Source: an uncultured Myxococcales bacterium
Lineage (GTDB): Bacteria > Myxococcota_A > Bradymonadia > UBA7976 > VGTA01
Length of the DNA stretch: 64,000 bases
Assembly: GCA_937146725.1 (NCBI GenBank)
Contig: CAKZRU010000016.1
Span: forward strand, 1-64,000
Direction of reading: 5' to 3'
Below, in pieces: positions 1 to 8,759 of this stretch. The position numbers were made by a program, and so were the translations under genes. Each line of letters opens with the position of its first letter. The stretch's first letter is position 1. The notes under the pieces are model-generated. The model saw only the letters and a list, made by a program, of their open reading frames with translations, did not search any database and was not told the origin of the DNA.

Positions 1-214
1 CGGGTGCAGGCTGAGCTACAGGAGCAGGGGTCGGTGCAGGCTGAGCTACAGGAGCCGGAGCCGGTGCAGGCTGAGCTACAGGAGCAGGAGCCGGAGTTGG
101 AGCCGGAGCCGGTGTAGGCTGAGCTACAGGAGCCTCTTGTACTGCCGGTGCCGGTGCAGGCTGAGCTACAGGAGCCTCTTGTACTGCCGGTGCCGGTGCC
201 GGTGCCGGCTCTTG
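1..214 (-). repeat. Pro/Ala-coding tandem repeat
   Basis: Imperfect direct repeats built on gctcctgtagctcagcctgca (read on the minus strand) encode variants of APVAQPAP. At least five copies of the APVAQP core are visible, with variable PAPAP spacers and two VQE-containing copies. All units are multiples of three bases, so expansion or contraction would change linker length without breaking the frame. Confidence 0.85.
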
Positions 215-286
215 GGCAAAGCTTGAACTGAGTGGTGCTAACAAAAGGCTTGTTGCCAAGAGATGTTTTGTTTTCATCTTTTTCAT
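1..286 (-). CDS. Secreted Pro/Ala-rich repeat protein, N-terminal part (cut by window edge)
   Basis: This reading frame is missing from the ORF track because it runs off the left edge, but it is open from an ATG at 286 to base 1. It begins MKKMKTKHLLATSLLLAPL and ends its signal peptide at SSSFA before QEP, a standard Sec signal. All that follows in the window is low-complexity PAPAPAVQEAPVAQ-type repeat, expected to be an extended, wall- or periplasm-spanning linker. The functional domain must lie beyond the edge; OmpA-like or TonB-like periplasmic proteins carry such linkers, but nothing here decides that. A second in-frame ATG at 277 is an alternative start. The ribosome-binding site is weak. 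A plausible promoter lies just upstream at 327-355. Confidence 0.75.
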   Translation of the reverse strand, partial: MKKMKTKHLLATSLLLAPLSSSFAQEPAPAPAPAVQEAPVAQPAPAPAVQEAPVAQPTPAPAPTPAPAPVAQPAPAPAPVAQPAPTPAPVAQPAP

Positions 287-326
287 TCCATGTCTGTTTT
301 TAAGTATTCATTCTGAAATCTTGTGA

Positions 327-355
327 GTTATACGTTGTCTTGCTGACCTCGACAA
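327..355 (-). promoter_or_regulatory. Sigma70-like promoter for the Pro/Ala protein
   Basis: On the minus strand TTGTCG (350-355) and TATAAC (327-332) are separated by exactly 17 bases. The -35 matches consensus at four and the -10 at five of six positions. It sits about 40 bases upstream of the start codon, between this gene and the end of elp3. No transcription data support it. Confidence 0.45.
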
Positions 356-380
356 GTGATCTAAAAATATTTATCAAGTT

Positions 381-2255
381 TTAAAGAGCACAATGTTGGT
401 AGTATGAAGCTAATTTAAAACCTAGTTTTTCATAGTAAGCTCTTGTACCAATAGCCGAAATTACCGCTAGATTTTTATAGCCTGCAGCTTTGGAAAGCTC
501 CTTCGCTTTTTGAACCAAAGTGCGTCCAAAACCACGGTGCTGGGCAGCAGTTTGGTGATCTTCATCAATCTTTAGGCTCTGCCCATACACATGTACTTCT
601 CTAATGATTGCTGAGTCTCTTAATTCATTTCTCATCACTTCTGATAAATAAAGCTCTTGTGGACTCTGTCGCTCAATCATCTTTGGTAAAGACAGTCTAC
701 AGAAACCTAATAAATAGTTATGTTCGGCATCTAGGTAGCTTAAAAATAGTTCTTCACTGACTGCTGTTTGATAGCGTTCAATATGAAGATTGGGTTCCTT
801 TGTACTGAGTTCTTGGCCTCGTACTTCACGAGCTCGGATTTCTTTTAATGCAATTCCATCTGTCGCTAATTTGGCTTCAGCGACCTCTCTAAAGTTTGTT
901 TCTTGGTTACCTGCATGTATATCGGTTGATGGAATATCTCTGATCACACGAGTCAAGCGACAGTAGCTCGGTGTACTTGGCATAATCTGGCATAAAAGCT
1001 CTAAAAGTTCTTCCCGAGTATAAGGCCGCCAACGTTTTGCCTGATAATGAGCCATTAAAGGGGTATCGGGAATCAGTGAGCAGGGATATAATTTTAATTC
1101 ATCAGGACGAATATGCTGATCAGTAAACAGCTTGTGATAGTCATCAACATCATCTTGAGGACTTGAACCATAAAGATTAGCCATCCAATGTAAGTGAAGC
1201 TTGAAGCCGGCACTGCGTAAAGCCGAGGCCGCATCTTGTGCCTGATTAACAGTATGTCCTCGACGATTCAAAGCTAAAACTTCATCAGATAGACTTTGTA
1301 CCCCAAGTTGAATTTTAGTGGCTCCTAAACGACGTAGATGATCAATCTCTTGGGCATTGATTTCATCTGGGCGTGTCTCTACAGCCAAACCGACAATACG
1401 ACAACGGGCGTTTACATTTTGCTGATGTAAAAGCTCAATTTCTTGCCATGAAGCTGTTTCTTCTTGGCTATTGAGTTGTCCTTCTTGATTTTGCCTAAGC
1501 GCACGAGACACAACTTGATTGTAAACATTAAGCGCCTTCTCTTGGGCAAACTGTGCTTGTTGCTGTTGGTTGGCCTCAATCGTCACTTGTTTAAGATGCT
1601 CCACTGCATAGGCTTGTGGCATTGCTCCACCTAGGCTGAGATGTGCGTCAATACGCTCCCCAAAGTCATTAGCAGCCTCAAAAATACGAGCTATAAAGTA
1701 TTTACGATACTCAAGGGTATATGCTGACCATGTACCACCTAAAACAATCAATTCAATCTTTTCAATAGGGTGACCGATATTGTGTAAAGCGAGCAAACGA
1801 TTCCAAGTTTGCGCATAGGGGTCAAAGCGATTATTGGCAGCTCTCTGCGCCCCGGGCTCATCGGCCAAATAACTTTTGGGCATTTTAACATCATTGGGAC
1901 AAAAAATACATTGACCCGGACAGGGGTAGGGCTTGGTGAGAACTGTGACTGTTGATACGCCACTTTGAGTGCGAGTGGGCTTCATTCGTAAAGAAGTTCT
2001 TAAAACCTTGTGGCAGGCGATTGGATCTAGTCTTTGTAAACTCACTAAGCGTCGAGCACCAGCAATGAGAGCCGGTTTACCAAAAAATCCACCGTTGGGT
2101 TTAGGGTGCTTTCTAAGTATACGACGCCAATCCTCATCACGCTGAGGTGGGTGTTCAATCAAAGCATGTAAAACCTGCTCGAGCTGATCTAAGTCTTCGC
2201 CCGGATCATATTTTAATCTAAGTTTGTTTTTGCTTTGACTTAAGTCACTACTCAT
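381..2255 (-). CDS. elp3: Elp3-family tRNA wobble-uridine carboxymethyl transferase (radical SAM + GNAT)
   Basis: The protein (624 aa) has the two-domain Elp3 layout. The N-terminal radical SAM half carries the Cys cluster in PCPGQCIFCPND, which binds the 4Fe-4S cluster, followed by VLGGTWSAY and ETRPDEI motifs typical of Elp3. The C-terminal GNAT half shows HRGFGRTLVQKAKE (acetyl-CoA binding loop) and AYYEKLGF near the end. The family converts U34 of certain tRNAs to 5-carboxymethyluridine, using acetyl-CoA and SAM; bacterial forms act alone without the other Elongator subunits. A GAGAGG ribosome-binding site lies 7-8 bases before the ATG. It is divergently arranged, 91 bases apart, with a Trm9-like methyltransferase that could act on the same nucleotide. 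Length and motifs are normal for the family. Confidence 0.93.
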   Translation of the reverse strand: MSSDLSQSKNKLRLKYDPGEDLDQLEQVLHALIEHPPQRDEDWRRILRKHPKPNGGFFGKPALIAGARRLVSLQRLDPIACHKVLRTSLRMKPTRTQSGVSTVTVLTKPYPCPGQCIFCPNDVKMPKSYLADEPGAQRAANNRFDPYAQTWNRLLALHNIGHPIEKIELIVLGGTWSAYTLEYRKYFIARIFEAANDFGERIDAHLSLGGAMPQAYAVEHLKQVTIEANQQQQAQFAQEKALNVYNQVVSRALRQNQEGQLNSQEETASWQEIELLHQQNVNARCRIVGLAVETRPDEINAQEIDHLRRLGATKIQLGVQSLSDEVLALNRRGHTVNQAQDAASALRSAGFKLHLHWMANLYGSSPQDDVDDYHKLFTDQHIRPDELKLYPCSLIPDTPLMAHYQAKRWRPYTREELLELLCQIMPSTPSYCRLTRVIRDIPSTDIHAGNQETNFREVAEAKLATDGIALKEIRAREVRGQELSTKEPNLHIERYQTAVSEELFLSYLDAEHNYLLGFCRLSLPKMIERQSPQELYLSEVMRNELRDSAIIREVHVYGQSLKIDEDHQTAAQHRGFGRTLVQKAKELSKAAGYKNLAVISAIGTRAYYEKLGFKLASYYQHCAL

Positions 2256-2346
2256 CGCTACCTCTCTTTATTGGGGTATATTATGCTCTTATACATTCAC
2301 TCGCCTTCTCGCAAGATGATCGCTCACCCTTTTTACGAGGCCCCCT

Positions 2347-3234
2347 TTGTCTATCCCTATTGATACAAACCAAATTATAAAGTCACTATCAAGCCTTACG
2401 TATGGCTTATCCACAAAGAAACTCGCTCATTTTAACGCTCTTGAGTCCCTAAATAAGCAATTTTATCTCACTTATGCAGACGCCTTTCATTCTACAAGAG
2501 AATATGGTTGGCGAGGTTGGAAAGAGCTTATCGGCTTACTGCCAAAATCCCAAATCAAAGTTTTGGATATAGGATGTGGAGGCGGAAGGCTTGCTGATTT
2601 TTTAGAAAGGGTTTGGGTTAAAGAACAGCAAAAAAACATTGCTTATTATTTGGGTTTAGAGCGTAGTCCCAAACTTTTAGCCCATGCCCGTGCTCGCCAA
2701 CTAAACAGCAACCATGCTTGGCATAGCTTTGATTGGTCAGCCTCTTGCGATCATCGACCTGAAATAAAAAGCCTTGAGATTAAGTCCTCTCTAGAGTCCA
2801 TAAGCTTATCTAACGGGCAACAGTTTGATTGGGTGACCCTATTTGGTGTGATGCATCATATCTACGGTTTTGAAACCCGAGTCCGTATGATTGAGCTTTG
2901 TGCACAAACTCTTGCCCCCAATGCGGTCTTGAGCATCAGTCTATGGAATTTTGGAGCCCAAGCCCGCTATGAAAAGAAAAAGCTAGATTGGTCAACTCAC
3001 CTTGAGCATCATCAAGGACTTAAAGCTGAACTTATTGAAAATGGAGACTATTTGTTAGGCTGGGCTGGTGATTCACACATTCCGCGTTATTGCCATTGGA
3101 TGTCACCCGAGGAAGAAGGCAAGTTTTTAGATCAGATAGCTCAGGCACTACCTCAGTTATCTCCACCGATCATTACAACCATTGAGGGGGATCACAATCG
3201 CTATATTTCTTGGAGAGTAAACAGTCATGAGTGA
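2347..3234 (+). CDS. Trm9/ALKBH8-like SAM-dependent methyltransferase
   Basis: A class I methyltransferase of 295 aa. Motif I is VLDIGCGGGRLADFL (about residues 72-86), and the post-motif strand FDWVTLFGVMHHIYGFETR resembles the acceptor-side segment of Trm9/ALKBH8, which methylates carboxymethyluridine at the tRNA wobble position to its methyl ester. The C-terminal pair GDYLLGW and PRYCHWMSPEE matches, in order and spacing, the Trm9 pattern of an LVPW-like stretch followed by RYYH and an acidic helix. The start is TTG with GAGG six bases upstream; no ATG lies nearby. The gene is divergent from elp3, whose product is the expected substrate maker. The methyltransferase class is certain; the wobble-uridine role is inferred from these motifs and the neighbour. 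Confidence 0.75.
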   Translation: MSIPIDTNQIIKSLSSLTYGLSTKKLAHFNALESLNKQFYLTYADAFHSTREYGWRGWKELIGLLPKSQIKVLDIGCGGGRLADFLERVWVKEQQKNIAYYLGLERSPKLLAHARARQLNSNHAWHSFDWSASCDHRPEIKSLEIKSSLESISLSNGQQFDWVTLFGVMHHIYGFETRVRMIELCAQTLAPNAVLSISLWNFGAQARYEKKKLDWSTHLEHHQGLKAELIENGDYLLGWAGDSHIPRYCHWMSPEEEGKFLDQIAQALPQLSPPIITTIEGDHNRYISWRVNSHE

Positions 3235-3300
3235 GCAAGATATAACATTCGTTTTTTACTTTATTTGTCGTAAATATCTGCTTTAAAGGGTTAATACATT

Positions 3301-3387
3301 ATGGGTCTTTGTGCATTAAGAAACTTGTTTTATGATGGGGCAAGTGAGTTAAGTGCCGAGGGTGAGTTTTCTGAAATAGGTAAATGA
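3301..3387 (+). other. Possible 28-codon leader ORF before sbcD
   Basis: An ATG at 3301 opens 28 codons (starting MGLCALRNLF) ending in TGA at 3385-3387. That stop is part of TGAGG, the presumed Shine-Dalgarno of sbcD six bases before its ATG, so translation of the two could be coupled. An AAAGGG stretch lies about 11 bases upstream. Codon content is not clearly coding and no family is recognised, so this may be chance. Confidence 0.2.
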
Positions 3388-3393
3388 GGCTTT

Positions 3394-4710
3394 ATGAAAG
3401 TTATACATACGAGTGATTGGCATCTTGGGCATAGGCTCTATGGTTTGAATCGACATGAAGAACAAACCGGCTTTTTAAATTGGCTTGCCGAACAGATTAA
3501 AACTCAACATGCGGATGTACTTTTAATTGCGGGTGATATTTTCGATACTCATAATCCATCCGCTGAGGCGACTCGTCTTTATTATAATTTTTTGACTAAA
3601 CTCCATCAGCAAAACCCACATTTACACACTGTTGTTATTGGTGGTAACCATGACTCGGCAGCTCGTTTAGATGCGCCTCGTGAAGTTTTAAAAGCATTAA
3701 ATGTTCATGTGATTGGCGCTCTTCCTAAGCCAAGTTCTTCTGATTGGTCTGAATTATATTGCCCTATTCACAACGCTCAAGGTGAGCTTCAAGCCTGGGT
3801 CGTCAGTGTACCTTATCTCCGTGCCTCTGATTTACCATTAACATCCCCCAATGAAGATCATGCAATCATCAATGGCGTAAAAGAGGTCTATCGCTTGGCT
3901 TTAGATGGCCTCAAAGATAAGCTAACCGATAATATCCCAGTGATTTTGACGGGCCACTGTGAAATGCAAAAAGGGCTTTTGTCATTAGAGAGCGAAAGAA
4001 GCTTTAGTGGCTACGCCAAACAATCATTACCAAGCGATGTTTTTACTGCTCTTAAACAGATCAAGCCGGACTATGTTGCTTTGGGTCACCTGCATTTAAC
4101 CCAAGCCGTATCCGATTGTGAATGGATAAGATACTCCGGTGCCCCCTTACCTTTTTCTATCGCCGAAAAAGACTATCCTCATCAAGTCCTTTTGGTTGAG
4201 TTTAACCAAGGTCAATTAAGCTCGATTGAACCTCTGCTGGTGCCTCAAGAACTAAAAACTCAAATGATTAAAATCCCAGAAAAAGAAAGTAAAGTAGAAG
4301 ACAACGCTTTACCTTTAAGTTTTGATGAGGTGATTGCTGAGCTTAATAAGCTTCCTGAGCTTGATGAAACTGTAGTAGAGTGGAAACGCCCCTTACTTCA
4401 AGTAAATGTTCACTCGGAGCATCCAGATCCCAATATAAAACTTAGAGTGATTAAGGTTCTTAAAAAGAAGCATCCACGCCTAGCGAAACTCACCATTACT
4501 TATCCCAAAAAAGAACAGCAAATATCCGAGGATACAGGGCCTAAAACATTTTTGAGCGATATTGAGCCGAATGAGGTCTTTAAAGCGCGTTGGAAAAGTA
4601 AGCGTGGTGTAGAACCACCATCGGAACAATTAGCTTTATTCACTCAACTTAAAGATCAAGCGAAACTCAATATCGAACAGCAAGAATCTTTGTCTTCAAG
4701 CTCTAAATAA
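3394..4710 (+). CDS. sbcD: Nuclease SbcCD subunit D
   Basis: Mre11-type phosphoesterase of 438 aa. The N-terminus MKVIHTSDWHLGHRLYG holds metal-binding motif I; later motifs are LLIAGDIFDT, VIGGNHDS, ILTGHCEMQKG and DYVALGHLHLTQ, which together form the two-metal centre. SbcD is the nuclease partner of SbcC and cuts hairpins and protein-blocked DNA ends. The C-terminal ~150 residues form the capping region and a variable tail. TGAGG lies six bases before the ATG. sbcC follows after 87 bases on the same strand, the usual order. Confidence 0.97.
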   Translation: MKVIHTSDWHLGHRLYGLNRHEEQTGFLNWLAEQIKTQHADVLLIAGDIFDTHNPSAEATRLYYNFLTKLHQQNPHLHTVVIGGNHDSAARLDAPREVLKALNVHVIGALPKPSSSDWSELYCPIHNAQGELQAWVVSVPYLRASDLPLTSPNEDHAIINGVKEVYRLALDGLKDKLTDNIPVILTGHCEMQKGLLSLESERSFSGYAKQSLPSDVFTALKQIKPDYVALGHLHLTQAVSDCEWIRYSGAPLPFSIAEKDYPHQVLLVEFNQGQLSSIEPLLVPQELKTQMIKIPEKESKVEDNALPLSFDEVIAELNKLPELDETVVEWKRPLLQVNVHSEHPDPNIKLRVIKVLKKKHPRLAKLTITYPKKEQQISEDTGPKTFLSDIEPNEVFKARWKSKRGVEPPSEQLALFTQLKDQAKLNIEQQESLSSSSK

Positions 4711-4797
4711 GCCTGTTAGGTATTTATATGAGTGATTGCTTATGCACAGCAATGCTTTAAATCCTTTAGTCCTAGCCTATAAATAAAGTCATAATCT

Positions 4798-7700
4798 ATG
4801 AAAATACTCAGAGTCAGCGGTACCAATATTACAACCTTTGATCACTTCGAGGTAGATCTTCAAAGCGAGCCTTTAGCCTCTTGTGGTTTATTTGCCATCA
4901 CCGGGGCAACCGGTTCGGGAAAAAGTACTCTGCTAGATGCTATTTGCTTAGCTTTATATGGACGTACGCCACGCTACTCTAACCGAGGTGGTTTAAAGAT
5001 CGGTAAGGCTGAAGATAATGATAAAAATAAACTCAGCTCCAATGATCCTAAAGCGCTGATGAGCTACGGCGCTGGCTTCATAGAAGTTGAGGTAGACTTT
5101 ACTAAAGACCATCAACATTTTTATCGAGCTAAATGGTACGCACAAAAGGCACATAAAAAACCAGAAGGCGCGATTCAAAATGCCAGTCAAAGCTTTTATG
5201 AGCTTAAGTATTTGGTAGATGCTGAGGGTGTAAAAAGCACCGAAGCAAAGCTTTTAGAAGGGCCCAATGTCAAAGAGGCACAGCAAAAAATCGAACAAGC
5301 CATCGGTTTAAAATATGAAGAATTCTGCCGAACAGTCTTTTTAGCTCAAGGGGAGTTTGATGCTTTTTTAAAGCGAGAAGATGAACGAGCTCGCTTACTA
5401 GAGCTGCTAACCGGAGATCAGCTATATTCTCAAATTTCACAATTAGCTCTTGAACAATTGAAAGATGCTGAAGCCAAGCTATCTAAGCTTAGGGCAGATG
5501 TAGATCAGAATCTGCTTGATGAAGATGAATTGGATGATGCACAGCAGCGCTTAAGCGAAAGCCAATCACAGCTCAGTATATTAAAGTCACAACAAAAAAC
5601 ATTACAAAAATCAGAGTATGTGAGTCATGAACTTTTAGGGAAGTCAGCGACTTATCTTGAGCAAAGTCAAGAGTTTATACAAGATAAAAAGCTTCTTGAC
5701 GAAGCTACAATCAATCCTGAACATAAAAAGCTTTTTGCTGCAAAAAAGCTTTTAAATCACTGTCTGCACTTAGAGTCTTTGCAAGATGAAATTACTGATC
5801 ATGAACAGCGGCTAGCTCACTTTAAGCTTGAAGAAAGCGGGGCCTTAGAACAAGAAGGTCAGCTTGATACTAGATTGAAGAGTATTAAGAATGACATGGA
5901 GCAAAAGTCTTCTGCACGTCACAACTATCAAGATAAAAAAAATGAACTAAAATTGATGGAGCAAAAGTATTCAAATGCAGAATCAATCGCTTCTTCATTG
6001 AGTGCAGAACGGGCTAGTATTGAGCATAAACTTCAAAAAGTTCAAATGGATATCTCAGAACATGAACAAGCACTTACCCATCTTAAAAATGATAAGGATA
6101 AGCATAACGCTTGGATCATGAGTCAAGTTCAACTTAAGCGCTTAGTCAATCATCAAGATTATTGGCGAGGTCTGTTTAATCAGTTACAGGTTCTTGAACA
6201 ACAAAAAAATGGCTATCTACAAGAATTGAGTCAGTCTGAGTTTCTGCAAACAAATACTCAAAATAATCTCAAAGATCTTGAATCTCGTTGGTCAGAAGCT
6301 GAAAGTAAGCGACAAGAGCTTAGCAACAAGTTGATCAGCTTAAAAACACACCAAAGTAGCGCACAATTGGCTCAACTTAAAGAAGATTCTGAACATTTAG
6401 AAGTTCTTAAAGATCAAATCAAGGATGCCAAATACCTGTTAGATAATATCCAAAACGATTTATACAAATTAGCCAAGGTCAAGAAGCAACACAATGAACA
6501 TGTAGAGTCGCTAGCGGCACTGAAAGAGCAGCACATTGAAGTTAAAATAGAAAGTCGTGTGCTGGGGGGGCGTATTGATGAGCTTAAACTGAGCCTTCAG
6601 CGCAATGAAAGCGAATATGTACTTAGTGAACTTAGGCAAACACTAAAGAATCATGAACCTTGTCCATTGTGTGGGGCCACCGAACATGCTTTGGAAAACC
6701 TAAAATCACCTAGTGCTGAAGCAAAAGAACTAGAAGATCGCATTCAGGCACTTACTCAGGAACAAAGCTTAGTTCAAAACTCTATTTCACAGATGAGTGA
6801 GGAGATGACCCAAAAAGAGCAAGCCTTGCTTTGGTTTAAAAATCAAATGACAGAGCTTCGCTCAGACTGTGAAGTCAAACTAAGCCAATGGTCTGACTAT
6901 TGTGAGCAAGAAAATTGGCGAAAAGCGAATAAAGAAGACTCATTATTAAAACAACACAGCCGATTAACAATCAAAGACCTTCTTAACGATTCGTTCAGCC
7001 TAAACTCTGAATTAATAGAATCATTACTCAAGGCACTCAATGAGTTTTCCGAACAAACTCAACAGCAAAGCGACTCGCTTAACCAGAGTTTGGCCGGTAT
7101 TAGCTTTGAACTTAAAGAAATGCATGATCTTGAAGCACAAGTTGAGACTATTGTTCAGAATATTCATCAGTTTGAAGAAAGTAAAAATAGTCTTGATGAA
7201 GAACTTCTTCATGCCTTTGAGTCTCAAACAAGACTCCAAGAAGACATTGAGGTACACACGGCAAAGATCAGTGAAGTTATAGAGCAACTTGCAACTGTTA
7301 GTTCTAGCAACTTGGCTGAAAAAACACCCCATGAGATCTTGGCGCTCAAAGAAGAATGGATAGAGTCTTGTCAAACTTGGCACCATAAAGCGCTAGAACA
7401 CAATCAAAGACTAGAACATATCGAAAGAAGCACCAAAGAAGTTCAAGAACTTACTGAAGAGTTTACACAGTTAAATCTTCGCCTTTCAGAAATCAAACAG
7501 CAATTGGCTAAACGGCAAGAAGAAATGAGTCTCAGTAAGGCAGAAATTGATGGACTTAAACCTCTTGTTGAACAAGCTCTCGAAGGAGATCAGGTTTTAC
7601 AGAACTTAAAAGTTCAATATGAACAAACAGAACTGCAACTCAAGGAATTAAGTCTAAAACGGACTGAAAGAAGCCTTAAGCTAGGAGAGTCTTTAGGTAA

Positions 7701-8691
7701 ACTTGATCACCTACAGCAAGAAGCTAAATTATCAGTAAGTGAGCAAGAAAAAGAGATGACGAACCTTCAATTCAGCCAAGATGAATTGCAAGCAGCACTC
7801 AAACTTTGGAAAATGATTGATCGGCAAGCGCTTGAACTACAGATTCAAAATAGTGCTGAGCAAGAAGCTAAGGTTCTGCAACAAGAACAGAAGCTTATAG
7901 AACTTAAGCAAGCACTTATTGAGCAAAGTGAGTTCTTACTGAGTCATCATCAACTAGAACTCAAGTTTGAAGAAAACGATCACACTGAACTCAAAGGACT
8001 GCTCAAAAAAGTTAAGAATGAACTCAAAAAGGTCAATGATGAAATAGATCGTCTTATTTTCATTGAGAGAAATACCCAGACTTTAATCCAAGCCCACCTC
8101 GATGCTGTTGCTAAGCAAGGTGAAGAAAGTGAAGAAGTTCAAGAAGCATTAGCTGAAGCAAATCGCCTGCGTAGTATGGTGAAAGTCTTGGGCGGAACAG
8201 GTAAGCATATTGGTTTTAATGCCTTTGCTCAAAAATATACCCTTGAAATGATTATTGATCATGCAAATCATTATCTTGAGCAGTTGATGAGTCGTTATCA
8301 ACTCGAGATGATTCCAGATGATAAAAAGCCATTGAATTTCCAAGTGATCGACCTTGATCTTGGTGAGGAAGCTAGAAGTATCAATAGTCTGTCGGGGGGT
8401 GAAAGCTTCTTAATCTCATTAGCTTTAGCGCTTGGTCTATCAAGTACAAGCTCTCAAAATACGCATATTGAATCACTCTTTATTGATGAGGGCTTTGGCA
8501 CGCTTGACCCAAGTTCTTTGGATTTAGCAATTACCATGCTTGACAATCTTCATGCACAGGGCATTCAAATTGGAATCATCAGCCATGTCGATGGAATCGC
8601 CGAGCGGGTTGGCACACATATCGAAGTTCAAACAACCAGTGCCGGTAAGAGTAAATTAAAAACCAGCCAAAGTTTTCATGATGTTTTATGA
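4798..8691 (+). CDS. sbcC: Nuclease SbcCD subunit C (SMC-like ATPase)
   Basis: Rad50-type protein of 1297 aa, somewhat longer than the E. coli form. Walker A GATGSGKST is at residues 36-44, the Q-loop region includes TVFLAQGEFDAFLK, two long coiled coils flank the zinc hook CPLCG (Cys622 and Cys625), and the C-terminal ATPase half has the ABC signature LSGGE (1198-1202) followed by Walker B LFIDEGFGTLD (Asp1230, Glu1231). It forms the clamp that holds DNA for SbcD and couples ATP hydrolysis to nuclease access. All catalytic elements are present, so this is an intact gene. Confidence 0.97.
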   Translation: MKILRVSGTNITTFDHFEVDLQSEPLASCGLFAITGATGSGKSTLLDAICLALYGRTPRYSNRGGLKIGKAEDNDKNKLSSNDPKALMSYGAGFIEVEVDFTKDHQHFYRAKWYAQKAHKKPEGAIQNASQSFYELKYLVDAEGVKSTEAKLLEGPNVKEAQQKIEQAIGLKYEEFCRTVFLAQGEFDAFLKREDERARLLELLTGDQLYSQISQLALEQLKDAEAKLSKLRADVDQNLLDEDELDDAQQRLSESQSQLSILKSQQKTLQKSEYVSHELLGKSATYLEQSQEFIQDKKLLDEATINPEHKKLFAAKKLLNHCLHLESLQDEITDHEQRLAHFKLEESGALEQEGQLDTRLKSIKNDMEQKSSARHNYQDKKNELKLMEQKYSNAESIASSLSAERASIEHKLQKVQMDISEHEQALTHLKNDKDKHNAWIMSQVQLKRLVNHQDYWRGLFNQLQVLEQQKNGYLQELSQSEFLQTNTQNNLKDLESRWSEAESKRQELSNKLISLKTHQSSAQLAQLKEDSEHLEVLKDQIKDAKYLLDNIQNDLYKLAKVKKQHNEHVESLAALKEQHIEVKIESRVLGGRIDELKLSLQRNESEYVLSELRQTLKNHEPCPLCGATEHALENLKSPSAEAKELEDRIQALTQEQSLVQNSISQMSEEMTQKEQALLWFKNQMTELRSDCEVKLSQWSDYCEQENWRKANKEDSLLKQHSRLTIKDLLNDSFSLNSELIESLLKALNEFSEQTQQQSDSLNQSLAGISFELKEMHDLEAQVETIVQNIHQFEESKNSLDEELLHAFESQTRLQEDIEVHTAKISEVIEQLATVSSSNLAEKTPHEILALKEEWIESCQTWHHKALEHNQRLEHIERSTKEVQELTEEFTQLNLRLSEIKQQLAKRQEEMSLSKAEIDGLKPLVEQALEGDQVLQNLKVQYEQTELQLKELSLKRTERSLKLGESLGKLDHLQQEAKLSVSEQEKEMTNLQFSQDELQAALKLWKMIDRQALELQIQNSAEQEAKVLQQEQKLIELKQALIEQSEFLLSHHQLELKFEENDHTELKGLLKKVKNELKKVNDEIDRLIFIERNTQTLIQAHLDAVAKQGEESEEVQEALAEANRLRSMVKVLGGTGKHIGFNAFAQKYTLEMIIDHANHYLEQLMSRYQLEMIPDDKKPLNFQVIDLDLGEEARSINSLSGGESFLISLALALGLSSTSSQNTHIESLFIDEGFGTLDPSSLDLAITMLDNLHAQGIQIGIISHVDGIAERVGTHIEVQTTSAGKSKLKTSQSFHDVL

Positions 8692-8759
8692 GTAATGTTT
8701 ATGAGAGACTCTCTTTGTGGTAAGAAAGAATCATCTTTCGATACTCTAACGAGGTCATC

